A stretch of DNA of 15,844 bases from Nocardioides sp. (GCA_025965295.1 JAOPXF010000041.1:1-15844), one strand, 5' to 3'; numbered from the stretch's first letter, positions 6,328 through 12,618 are shown. Notes: generated by a model not told the origin, from the sequence alone. Program-made: numbers and translations.

Positions 6328-7152
6328 GTGCCCACGCTGCTCGCCCCGCGCTACTGGGCGATCCACCTCCTGGCGCTGGTGCTGACCGCCACCGCGGTGG
6401 GGCTCGGCGTCTGGCAGTACGACGCGTGGCACACCCGGCGCGCGCACGAGGCGGTCGACCTGACCCGGCTCGACCCCGTGGACCTGGACGACGTGATCGG
6501 GCCCGACGACCCGTTCCCGGGCACGAAGATCGGGCAGCCGGTCGTGGTGGAGGGGACCTGGGTCCCCGGCGGCACCGTCTACGTCTCCGGGCGCGAGCAC
6601 GACGGCGTGGCGGGCTACTGGGTGGTGACCCCGCTGGCGATCGGCAGCGCGAGCGACCCGGCGATACCGGTCGTCCGGGGCTGGGTGGACGACCCGGCCG
6701 ACGCGCCGGCCGCACCCACCGGCCGCGGTGCGCTCGTGGGCTGGCTGCAGCCGCCCCAGGGCACCGGCGAGGCCGACCCGGACCCGACCGACGACGTACT
6801 CCCGCAGCTGCGCATCGCCGACGTGATCCAACACGTCGACCAGGACCTCTACGGCGCGTACGTCGTGGTCGCCGACGACGTGGCCCCCGGCGCATGGCCC
6901 ACCGGGCCGACCGCCGTGAACGACGGCACCGAGGGGCTCGCCCCCGCCACCCTCGAGCAGCTCCCGGACGCGGGCACGTTCACCGCGGTCCGCAACCTGC
7001 TCTACGCGATCGAGTGGTGGTTCTTCGCGGCGTTCGCGCTCTTCGTGTGGGTCCGCTGGATGCGCGACGAGCTCGAGCCCGGGGAGACCCAGCCCACTCT
7101 CGGCGAGGCCACCGAGCCGGAGCCCGCGGGCACGACCGCGGACGGCCAGTAG
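6328..7152 (+). CDS. SURF1 family cytochrome oxidase biogenesis protein
   Basis: A 274-residue membrane protein with the SURF1 layout: an N-terminal membrane helix (about 8-28, HLLALVLTATAVGLGVWQ), an extracytoplasmic domain, and a second helix near the C-terminus (about 223-243, NLLYAIEWWFFAAFALFVWV). The segments FPGTKIGQPVVVEGTWVPG, VSGREHDGVAGYWVVTPL and VRGWV follow the SURF1 core (GxW/ R-x-x-x-G-Y-W-V-x-T-P/ V-x-R-G-W). In other bacteria, SURF1 helps insert haem a into cytochrome c oxidase subunit I. The GTG start is supported by the -10 box 7 nt upstream; the frame open further upstream is antisense to the GntR gene. No other oxidase gene lies in the window. The tail after the second helix is acidic and Pro/Thr-rich. 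Confidence 0.87.
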   Translation: MPTLLAPRYWAIHLLALVLTATAVGLGVWQYDAWHTRRAHEAVDLTRLDPVDLDDVIGPDDPFPGTKIGQPVVVEGTWVPGGTVYVSGREHDGVAGYWVVTPLAIGSASDPAIPVVRGWVDDPADAPAAPTGRGALVGWLQPPQGTGEADPDPTDDVLPQLRIADVIQHVDQDLYGAYVVVADDVAPGAWPTGPTAVNDGTEGLAPATLEQLPDAGTFTAVRNLLYAIEWWFFAAFALFVWVRWMRDELEPGETQPTLGEATEPEPAGTTADGQ

Positions 7153-7155
7153 TGT
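7150..7155 (+). promoter_or_regulatory. -10 box for the DUF3817 gene, overlapping the SURF1-like stop
   Basis: TAGTGT begins with the TAG stop codon of the SURF1-like gene and ends 7 nt before the GTG at 7163. It fits the same leaderless pattern as its neighbours. There is no clear -35, so cotranscription is also possible. Confidence 0.45.
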
Positions 7156-7162
7156 CGGACGC

Positions 7163-7504
7163 GTGAGGAACCTCTTCAACGCCTACCGCGTGCTGGCCAT
7201 CGTCGTGGGCGTGCTGCTCGCGTTCTGCTCCCTGGTGGCGCTGCCCCTGAAGTACCTCGCCGCCGAGGGCGGCAGCCTCCAGCAGTTCGGGGAGTCCGCC
7301 AGCATCCTGTGGGCCGTGCACGGCTGGATGTTCATGATCTACGTCGTCGTGGCGTTCTTCCTCTCCCGCAGGGCGGGCTGGAGCGCCGGCTTCACGATCC
7401 TGGCGCTGGTCGCCGGCCTGATCCCGCTGCTGATCTTCTGGGTCGAGCACCGGGTCACCCAGCGGATGCGGGCCGAGCACCCCGAGCTCGCCACGGCGGC
7501 ATAG
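7163..7504 (+). CDS. DUF3817 membrane protein
   Basis: A 113-residue membrane protein with three hydrophobic helices (about 8-30, 48-67 and 72-93). It contains the features of the DUF3817 family: an N-terminal FNAYRVLAIVVGVLLAFCSL, a conserved VHGWMFMIYVVVAFFLSRR, and a C-terminal LIPLLIFWVEHRVTQRMR. It starts 10 nt after the SURF1-like stop, and DUF3817 genes commonly sit beside respiratory or membrane genes in Actinobacteria. It has no known biochemical function. The TAG stop lies inside the left arm of a large inverted repeat. Confidence 0.85.
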   Translation: MRNLFNAYRVLAIVVGVLLAFCSLVALPLKYLAAEGGSLQQFGESASILWAVHGWMFMIYVVVAFFLSRRAGWSAGFTILALVAGLIPLLIFWVEHRVTQRMRAEHPELATAA

Positions 7505-7561
7505 TCCGTGACGAAATGGGCTTTCCCGAGCCGAAACCATCCCGGGATCGTCACGGACTAT
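7501..7561. repeat. Inverted repeat with 14-bp perfect arms
   Basis: ATAGTCCGTGACGA at 7501-7514 is exactly inverted at 7548-7561, enclosing 33 nt that hold further short pairings (ATGG/CCAT, GGCT/AGCC) and a CCCGGG. The left arm includes the TAG stop of the DUF3817 gene; the right arm ends 13 nt before the patatin-like start. No T-tract follows. It may be a terminator, an attenuator for the next operon, or a dispersed repeat copy. Confidence 0.85.
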
Positions 7562-7574
7562 CGGGGGCGATGAG

Positions 7575-8408
7575 ATGACGACCGCGTTCGTGCTGGGTGG
7601 CGGTGGAGTCCTCGGCGCGGTCGAGGTCGGCATGGTGCGCGCGCTCTTCGAGCGCGGCGTCAGCCCCGACCTGGTGCTCGGCACCAGCGTCGGCGCGCTG
7701 AACGGCGCGATGGTGGCCCGCGACCCCACGATCGGCGTGGTCGACCGGCTCACGGAGCTCTGGCGCGGCGCCAGCGAGAGCGGTCACGAGGTGTACGGCG
7801 ACCGGGCGCTGCGCTCCGTGCGCCGCGCCGTCTCGACGGGCACCCACCTCTACTCCTCCGCGCCGATCAAGAAGCGGCTGGTCGAGGAGCTGGGCGACAT
7901 CACGTTCGAGGAGCTCCCGGTCCGCTTCCAGGTGTGCGCGGCGAGCATCGAGCGCGCGGCCGAGCACTGGTTCGACTCCGGCCCGGTGGTGGACGCGGTG
8001 GTCGCGAGCGCCGCCGTACCCGGGTTGCTGCCGCCGGCCAAGGTCGGCGACGAGCACTACCTCGACGGCGGCATCGTGAACTCGATCCCCGTCGGCCGCG
8101 CCGTCCAGCTCGGCGCCACCCGGATCTTCGTGCTCCAGGTCGGCCGGATGGACCGACCGCTCACGGTGCCCCGCCGGCCCTGGGAGGTGGCCCGGGTGTC
8201 GTTCGAGATCGCGCGCCGGCACCGCTTCAACCGCGAGATGGCCGAGCTCCCCGACGACGTCGTGGCCCACGTGCTGCCCGCGCGCGGGACGTCGGCCCGC
8301 GACGACAGCCTCTTCGGCACCCGGGACTTCTCGTCGGTCGAGCAGCGGATCGAGGCGACGTACGACGCATCCGTCGACTACCTCGACGGGCTCACGGACC
8401 TGCCGTGA
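7575..8408 (+). CDS. Patatin-like phospholipase
   Basis: A 277-residue patatin-family serine hydrolase with a Ser-Asp dyad. LGGGGVLGAVEVGM (from residue 7) is the oxyanion-hole glycine loop, GTSVGALNG carries nucleophile Ser38, and HYLDGGIVNSIP carries catalytic Asp164. There is no signal peptide, so the enzyme is probably cytoplasmic or peripheral to the inner membrane face. Family members hydrolyse acyl esters of phospholipids or neutral lipids. The start ATG follows GGGGG at 7563-7567. The stop overlaps the GTG of the acyltransferase gene (GTGA), so the two are translationally coupled: a deacylase paired with an acyltransferase, which suggests lipid remodelling or recycling. The exact substrate is unknown. 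Confidence 0.92.
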   Translation: MTTAFVLGGGGVLGAVEVGMVRALFERGVSPDLVLGTSVGALNGAMVARDPTIGVVDRLTELWRGASESGHEVYGDRALRSVRRAVSTGTHLYSSAPIKKRLVEELGDITFEELPVRFQVCAASIERAAEHWFDSGPVVDAVVASAAVPGLLPPAKVGDEHYLDGGIVNSIPVGRAVQLGATRIFVLQVGRMDRPLTVPRRPWEVARVSFEIARRHRFNREMAELPDDVVAHVLPARGTSARDDSLFGTRDFSSVEQRIEATYDASVDYLDGLTDLP

Positions 8409-9427
8409 TCTGGGTCATCCGGCGCCTGGTCGTCGCGCCGGCCCTCGTGGTGCTGACCGTGCTGGTCTGGGTGACGCTGCCGCTGTGGCTGATCGCCGCC
8501 GCGGCGCTCTCGCCGATCCTGCCCGGCCGCTGGCGGGCGCTGCGGCTGCTGTGGGTCGTCATCCTCTACCTGACCTGCGAGACGGTGCTGCTCGTCGTGC
8601 TGCTCGGGCTCTGGATCGCCTCGGGCTTCGGCTGGAAGATCCGCACGCCGTACTTCGAGGGGATCCACTACGACCTGGTCCAGATCGTGATGTGGGTCTT
8701 CTTTCGGGAGGCCAGGCGGGTGCTGCGGCTCTCGATCGAGACCGACGGCCCGGCCCCGGACGCCCACCCGGGGCGGCCGTTGCTCGTCTGCTGCCGGCAC
8801 GCCGGGCCGGGCGACTCGTTCACGCTGATCCACGCGCTCATGCACTGGTACAACCGCGAGCCGCGGGTCGTCCTCAAGGACACCCTGGCCTGGGACCCCA
8901 TGATCGACGTGGTGCTGCGCCGCATCCCCGCGCGCTTCATCTCCACGAACCCCGGGCCCGGGGAGGACTTCGAGTCCCACATCGCGGCGCTGGCGCGCGG
9001 GCTGGACGAGAACGACGCGTTCGTGATCTTCCCGGAGGGCGGCAACTTCACGCCCCGGCGCCGGCAGCGGGCCATCGACCGGCTGCGCAAGCTCGGCATG
9101 GAGCGGATGGCGGTCCGGGCGGAGGCGATGACCAACGTGCTGGCGCCCAGGCCGGGCGGGTTCCTCGCCGCGCTGGACGCGGCGCCTGAGGCCGACGTCC
9201 TCATGGTCGCGCACACCGGGCTCGACCACCTGCTGACGGTCGGTGACCTGTGGCGCGAGCTGCCGATGGACAAGCGCATCATCATGCGCTGGTGGACGGT
9301 CCCGCGCGCCGAGATCCCCGAGGGCCGCGAGGCCCGGATCGACTGGCTCTTCGGCTGGTGGGAGCGGATCGACGAGTGGATCGAGCAGAACCGGCCGGAG
9401 GATCTCCCCTCCGGCCGGCTCGGGTGA
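8405..9427 (+). CDS. PlsC-like 1-acyl-glycerol-3-phosphate acyltransferase family protein
   Basis: A 340-residue membrane-bound acyltransferase. The N-terminus has two hydrophobic stretches (about 7-38 and 47-73). The acyltransferase core follows, with CRHAGPGDSF (His132 and Asp137 of the HX4D catalytic motif), a middle block around LKDTLAWDPMIDVVLRRIP, and FPEGGNFT (209-216) corresponding to the FPEGTRS substrate motif. It is longer than minimal PlsC (about 240 residues), mainly from the N-terminal helices and a C-terminal Trp-rich region (RWWTVPRAEIPEG, WLFGWWERIDEWIEQ). The GTG start overlaps the patatin-like stop by 4 nt. A role in acylating a lysolipid or other hydroxyl acceptor is inferred. 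The open frame upstream of 8405 is antiframe within the patatin-like gene. Confidence 0.88.
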   Translation: MIWVIRRLVVAPALVVLTVLVWVTLPLWLIAAAALSPILPGRWRALRLLWVVILYLTCETVLLVVLLGLWIASGFGWKIRTPYFEGIHYDLVQIVMWVFFREARRVLRLSIETDGPAPDAHPGRPLLVCCRHAGPGDSFTLIHALMHWYNREPRVVLKDTLAWDPMIDVVLRRIPARFISTNPGPGEDFESHIAALARGLDENDAFVIFPEGGNFTPRRRQRAIDRLRKLGMERMAVRAEAMTNVLAPRPGGFLAALDAAPEADVLMVAHTGLDHLLTVGDLWRELPMDKRIIMRWWTVPRAEIPEGREARIDWLFGWWERIDEWIEQNRPEDLPSGRLG

Positions 9428-9446
9428 GGTTGCTGTTCGCCTCACC
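9423..9446. terminator. Hairpin at the acyltransferase stop codon
   Basis: GGTGAGG (9423-9429) pairs with CCTCACC (9440-9446) around a 10-nt loop. The TGA stop lies in the left arm. It abuts the dispersed repeat that follows and could serve both convergent genes. There is no T-tract. Confidence 0.45.
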
Positions 9447-9484
9447 GGGTTTCGAGACGGTTGCCAGCGCAACCTCCTCGACCA
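9443..9484. repeat. Dispersed palindromic repeat, second copy, convergent junction
   Basis: Nearly the same sequence as 3920-3960, with hairpin GGTTGC-CAGC-GCAACC at 9459-9474. The bases ahead of it (from 9428) also match the start of the element at 12045. It lies between the acyltransferase stop (9427) and the stop of the leftward repeat protein (9493). Confidence 0.85.
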
Positions 9485-9492
9485 ACGGTTGC

Positions 9493-10260
9493 TCAGGCCT
9501 TGTCGTCGGTGCCCTTCGCGTCCTCGATCGAGACGACCTCGGCCGGCTCGTCCGGCGTGGTGACCGCGTGCGGGGCCTCGGCCTGGTCGGCGAGGGCCTC
9601 GTCGGGCGAGGAGCCGCCGGTGTCGTCGGCGCCGTCCGCGGCACCCGCCTTCGGCGCCGCCGGCTTGGCGGCGGCCGCAGGCTTGGCGGGAGCGGCCGGG
9701 CTCGACGGGGCGGCCGGCTTGGCGGCCGACGGAGCCGGGGCCGGGACGTACGACGACTGCCAGTTGTCGGAGGAGCCGCCGCTCTGGAGCTTCTTGGCGA
9801 CGAAGCCGAGCGCGGCCGCGATGCCGGTGATGAGCAGGATCTTCTTGAGCTTCCCGCCCTTCTTGGGCTCGGGCTCGCCCTTGAGCTGGGCGACCTTCGC
9901 GGTGGCCAGGTCGCGACCCGCCGCGGCCTTCTCGGCGGCCAGGCTGGCACCGGCGGAGGCCTTGTCGGCCGCCATCGCCGCACCGGCCGCCACCACCGGG
10001 GCAGCCTTCGCCCGGGCGTCGGCGAGGTAGGGCGCCGCCTTGTCGCGGGCGTCGGCCAGGGCCGTGCCGGCGTTGTCGCGCGCGTCGGCGAGGTAGGGGG
10101 CTGCCTTCTCGCGGGCGTCCGCGATCAGGGGGAGGGCCCGGTCGCGGGCGTCCTTGGCGGCGTCCCGGGCGGTCTCGACCGCGGACTCGAGCTGGGGACG
10201 GACCGCCTCGACGTAGTCGGAGGCTTGGTCGATGAGGGACTTCTTCTTGCGCAGGCCCAT
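9493..10260 (-). CDS. Membrane-anchored protein with 11-residue amphipathic repeats
   Basis: A 255-residue protein of unknown function. Residues 34-88 are five consecutive 11-residue units ending ..ADARxKAAP: AAKDARDRALP, LIADAREKAAP, YLADARDNAGT, ALADARDKAAP, YLADARAKAAP. This period is typical of amphipathic helices in apolipoprotein-, LEA- or perilipin-like proteins that lie on membrane surfaces. A further Ala/Lys-rich helix (89-125) is followed by a single hydrophobic segment (about 140-156) flanked by lysines, then a Pro/Ala-rich acidic tail. The start ATG at 10260 has AAGGAAG about 10 nt upstream. It lies between tRNA-Ala and the divergent cyclophilin gene, as Rv0008c does in Mycobacterium, and its composition is like the DUF5324-type proteins I recall from this locus in Streptomyces; orthology to either is unproven. 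Confidence 0.82.
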   Translation of the reverse strand: MGLRKKKSLIDQASDYVEAVRPQLESAVETARDAAKDARDRALPLIADAREKAAPYLADARDNAGTALADARDKAAPYLADARAKAAPVVAAGAAMAADKASAGASLAAEKAAAGRDLATAKVAQLKGEPEPKKGGKLKKILLITGIAAALGFVAKKLQSGGSSDNWQSSYVPAPAPSAAKPAAPSSPAAPAKPAAAAKPAAPKAGAADGADDTGGSSPDEALADQAEAPHAVTTPDEPAEVVSIEDAKGTDDKA

Positions 10261-10413
10261 GGGCGTGACACTTCCTTCTCGTCGTGTGGCTTCCATTCGA
10301 TCATGTCTCACCCCACCCGGCCAGCGCGGGCACCTTGGGCCGCGTGCGAGGATCGGGGCGCACAGACACGATCGACGTACCACAGACGTACCCACAAACC
10401 GCGAGAGGCAGTC

Positions 10414-10926
10414 ATGGCTGACCAGCAGGCCATCTTGAAGACCAACCTGGGCGACATCACGCTCAACCTGTTTCCGGACCACGCCCCGGCGACGGTCGAG
10501 AACTTCACCGGCCTGGCCGAGGGAACCAAGGCGTACGACGCCGGGAACGGCTCGACCGGCCCGTTCTACGACGGCCTCGGCTTCCACCGCATCATCGGTG
10601 GCTTCATGATCCAGGGCGGCTGCCCGCTCGGCACCGGCACCGGTGGCCCGGGCTACACCTTCAAGGACGAGCCGCACCCCGAGCTCGTCTTCGACAAGCC
10701 GTACCTCCTGGCCATGGCCAACGCCGGCCCGGGCACCAACGGCTCGCAGTTCTTCATCACCCTCGGCCCCACCACGTGGCTGAACTTCAAGCACACGATC
10801 TTCGGCGAGGTCGCCGACCAGGCCTCGCGCGACGTCGTCGACGCCATCGGCAAGGTCCCCACCGGTCCCGGTGACCGTCCGGCGGAGCCGGTCGTCATCG
10901 AGAGCGTCGAGATCGTCCGCAGCTGA
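10414..10926 (+). CDS. ppiA: Peptidyl-prolyl cis-trans isomerase, cyclophilin type
   Basis: A 170-residue single-domain cyclophilin that catalyses proline cis-trans isomerisation in the cytoplasm; there is no signal peptide. Signature segments are FYDGLGFHRIIGGFMIQGG (the active-site FHR and FMIQGG), GTGTGGPGYTFKDE, NAGPGTNGSQFFITL, and TTWLNFKHTIFGEV with the Trp and His that line the proline pocket. The start ATG has GAGAGG upstream at suitable spacing, and the long open frame upstream is spurious. It is the orthologue by position of mycobacterial ppiA (Rv0009). The rhomboid gene starts 2 nt after its stop, so they form an operon. The divergent intergenic region (10261-10413) has no promoter that I can defend. 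Confidence 0.96.
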   Translation: MADQQAILKTNLGDITLNLFPDHAPATVENFTGLAEGTKAYDAGNGSTGPFYDGLGFHRIIGGFMIQGGCPLGTGTGGPGYTFKDEPHPELVFDKPYLLAMANAGPGTNGSQFFITLGPTTWLNFKHTIFGEVADQASRDVVDAIGKVPTGPGDRPAEPVVIESVEIVRS

Positions 10927-10928
10927 GC

Positions 10929-11861
10929 ATGAGCCAGACTCCCGCGGCCGGGGTGCCGACCTGCTACCGGCACCCCGGGCGCGAGTCCTACATCCGCTGC
11001 CAGCGCTGCGACCGGCCGATCTGCCCGGACTGCATGCGCGACGCGGCGGTGGGGTTCCAGTGCCCCTCCTGCATCGCCGAGGGTGCGAAGTCCACGCGCA
11101 GCGGCCGCACGGCGTACGGCGGGCTGCGGCCCACCGACGCCAGCACCACCTCGATGGCGATCATCGCGGTCATCGCCGCCGTCTGGCTGTTCCTGCTGGC
11201 CACCGGCGGCGGGGCGAGCACCTGGTACAACCGGCTGGCGCTCCTGCCGGTGGGCCGCTGCATCCCGGCCGACCGGCCCGACCAGTACTTCCCGCGGATC
11301 ACCAGCGAGGCCGTGTGCACGGCGGCCGCCGGCCGCGACTGGGTGCCCGGCGTCGCCGACGGCGCCTACTGGCAGCTGATGACCAGCGCCTTCACGCACG
11401 TCGAGATCTGGCACATCGGCTTCAACATGCTCGCCCTGTGGGTGCTCGGCCCGCAGCTCGAGATCGCCATCGGGCGGGCGCGCTTCCTCGCGCTCTACCT
11501 GCTCTCCGCGCTCTCCGGCTCGGTCCTGGTCTACTGGCTGGCACCCGAGGGCGGCTCGACGCTCGGGGCGTCGGGCGCGATCTTCGGCCTGATGGCCGCC
11601 CTGCTGGTGCTGGCGATCAAGGTCGGCGGCAACGTCCAGCAGCTGCTGCTGTGGATCGGCATCAACGTCGCGTTCACGCTCTTCGGTCGCGGCATCTCCT
11701 GGCAGGGACACCTCGGCGGCTTCCTCGGCGGCGGACTGATCGCACTGGTGCTCTTCTACGCGCCCCGGGCCCGCCGTACGGCCTGGCAGTCCGCCGGCCT
11801 CGGCGCCCTGGCCGTGGCGCTCGTGGTCGCCACCGTGCTCCGCACCGCCGCCCTGGCCTGA
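10929..11861 (+). CDS. Rhomboid family intramembrane serine protease with N-terminal zinc finger
   Basis: A 310-residue membrane protease that cleaves substrates within the bilayer. The cytoplasmic N-terminus is a B-box-like zinc module with Cys12, His15, Cys24, Cys27, Cys32, Cys35, Cys45 and Cys48, enough ligands for two zinc ions. Membrane helices follow from about residue 76. The catalytic dyad is Ser215 in GASGAIFG and His261 in WQGHLGGFLGG. The HxxxN-like HIGFNM segment (162-167) and the ExxxG pattern are usual. Insert CIPADRPDQYFPRITSEAVC (111-130) between the first two helices carries two Cys that could pair outside the cell. It starts 2 nt after the cyclophilin stop and is presumably cotranscribed. 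This zinc-finger-plus-rhomboid form beside ppiA is common in high-GC Actinobacteria. Substrates are unknown. Confidence 0.94.
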   Translation: MSQTPAAGVPTCYRHPGRESYIRCQRCDRPICPDCMRDAAVGFQCPSCIAEGAKSTRSGRTAYGGLRPTDASTTSMAIIAVIAAVWLFLLATGGGASTWYNRLALLPVGRCIPADRPDQYFPRITSEAVCTAAAGRDWVPGVADGAYWQLMTSAFTHVEIWHIGFNMLALWVLGPQLEIAIGRARFLALYLLSALSGSVLVYWLAPEGGSTLGASGAIFGLMAALLVLAIKVGGNVQQLLLWIGINVAFTLFGRGISWQGHLGGFLGGGLIALVLFYAPRARRTAWQSAGLGALAVALVVATVLRTAALA

Positions 11862-11870
11862 CCCCCAACC

Positions 11871-11909
11871 AACGCTGACCCGCCCGAAACTTTCGGGCGG
11901 GTCAGCGTT
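11871..11909. terminator. 39-nt perfect palindrome downstream of the rhomboid gene
   Basis: Two 19-bp arms (11871-11889 and 11891-11909, beginning AACGCTGACCCGCCCGAAA) flank a single C. It is 9 nt beyond the rhomboid stop in a convergent junction. A very stable hairpin with no T-tract, plausibly a bidirectional terminator. The left arm also occurs at 6275, so it belongs to a dispersed family. Confidence 0.7.
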
Positions 11910-11983
11910 GTCCACAGCTGTGCACTCACCTGTGGAGAACTACACCGGGGTAGTTCTCCACAACCTTGTCCCCAGCTGTGCAC
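11908..11983. other. DnaA-box-like cluster around a 13-bp inverted repeat
   Basis: TTGTCCACA (11908-11916) equals the actinobacterial DnaA-box consensus. TGTGGAGAA (11931-11939, inverse of TTCTCCACA), TTCTCCACA (11954-11962) and TTGTCCCCA (11966-11974) each differ by one base. The two middle boxes form the ends of 13-bp perfect arms (TGTGGAGAACTAC / GTAGTTCTCCACA) with loop ACCGGG. The outer boxes are parts of an 18-nt direct repeat, TTGTCCMCAGCTGTGCAC, 58 nt apart with one mismatch. The 286-nt junction 11862-12147 holds no credible gene. Confidence 0.5.
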
Positions 11984-11985
11984 GA

Positions 11986-12017
11986 ACGCCGGCCCGCCCC
12001 AGGGGGCGGACCGGCGT
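11986..12017. terminator. GC-rich hairpin in the rhomboid/crgA junction
   Basis: ACGCCGGCCCGCCCC (11986-12000) pairs with 12003-12017 apart from one C/A mismatch, across two bases. It is the third hairpin in about 150 nt of this convergent junction and could terminate crgA transcription coming from the right. No T-tract. Confidence 0.45.
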
Positions 12018-12044
12018 CGGTGTCGGGTCGTGGCGTGCTCCACC

Positions 12045-12120
12045 GGTTGCTCTTGCCTCACCGGTCTCGACACGCGGATCGCGACTTCGTTCCTCAGTCG
12101 CGCCGCTTGCTCGACCACCA
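12045..12120. repeat. Longer copy of the dispersed palindromic repeat
   Basis: The start (GGTTGCTCTTGCCTCACCGG) matches 9428-9447 with one substitution and one gap. The ends GGTCTCGACA and GCTCGACCACC match, on the other strand, the element at 2059-2084. The interior adds a hairpin GCGACT / AGTCGC (12081-12101) and outer pairing GGTC/GACC. It lies 28 nt beyond the crgA stop in the convergent junction with the rhomboid gene. Confidence 0.7.
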
Positions 12121-12147
12121 ATGGCGGATCCGCTGACGCGGCTCCGC

Positions 12148-12618
12148 TCACTCCCAGCGGGTGGCGAAGGTGAAGCCGACCGCCATGAAGCAGATGCCCA
12201 CGAGCAGGTTGTACTGGCCGAGGTCGTTGAAGACCGCGACCTTGTCGAGGTTGGGGCCGCTGATCATGTAGAACGTGCAGATCCAGAGCAGGCCGACCAG
12301 GAAGCAGCCGAGCATGCCGCTCACGACGCCGCGGCCGCGGCCGAGCGGGGTGTCGGGGTGGGCGCTGATCATCAGCCCGATCATCAGGGCACCGAAGCCG
12401 ATCAGGTAGTTCCACTTCTCCAGGTCGGCCAGGAACTTCGGGCCGCCGCTAGCGGGAGGGTCGATCAGGGTCGGGTCGGTGCGGACCGCGAGGTAGTAGT
12501 AGGCGATCCAGGCGATTCCGACGACGATCAGCACCAGGGCAAGCACGAACCGCACGCTGAACACCGGTCCCCGGACGGGCGCGAGGAAGTCGTGCTGCTT
12601 GGCCTTCGGCTTGGACAC
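12148..12618 (-). CDS. crgA: CrgA-like cell division protein with an internal duplication
   Basis: A 156-residue membrane protein. CrgA is normally about 80-95 residues with two helices and coordinates septum formation in Actinobacteria, in mycobacteria by contacting FtsZ, FtsQ, FtsI and CwsA. This protein has four helices (about 22-42, 68-85, 98-119, 135-152), and the second half repeats the first: GIAWIAYYY...DLEKWNYLIGFGALMIGLMISA versus GLLWICTFY...DLGQYNLLVGICFMAVGFTFATRWE. The TRWE end is the usual CrgA C-terminus. The GTG at 12618 is chosen because AGGAG lies 7 nt upstream; the ATG at 12651 would add 11 residues with no such site. The gene is in the Rv0011c position, divergent from the DUF881 gene. 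Identity is good; the duplicated form is unusual. Confidence 0.88.
   Translation of the reverse strand: MSKPKAKQHDFLAPVRGPVFSVRFVLALVLIVVGIAWIAYYYLAVRTDPTLIDPPASGGPKFLADLEKWNYLIGFGALMIGLMISAHPDTPLGRGRGVVSGMLGCFLVGLLWICTFYMISGPNLDKVAVFNDLGQYNLLVGICFMAVGFTFATRWE

Noticed and set aside
5504..6895. Long leftward open frame extending the desaturase gene upstream to 6895
   Set aside because: It runs antisense to the SURF1-like gene and in another frame of the GntR gene; its translation is Arg/Pro/Gly-rich low complexity, typical of a GC-rich shadow. The GTG at 5503 gives the normal protein.
9493..10260. 11-mer repeat protein as a histone H1-like DNA-binding protein
   Set aside because: The Ala/Lys content suggested it, but the units carry as many Asp as Arg/Lys and a membrane helix follows.
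9250..10413. Rightward open frame leading into the cyclophilin gene
   Set aside because: It overlaps the acyltransferase and runs antisense to the 11-mer repeat gene; the cyclophilin ATG at 10414 has a ribosome binding site.
11908..11983. The DnaA-box cluster as the chromosomal origin
   Set aside because: Actinobacterial oriC lies beside dnaA upstream of gyrB/gyrA; there is no AT-rich unwinding region here and few boxes.
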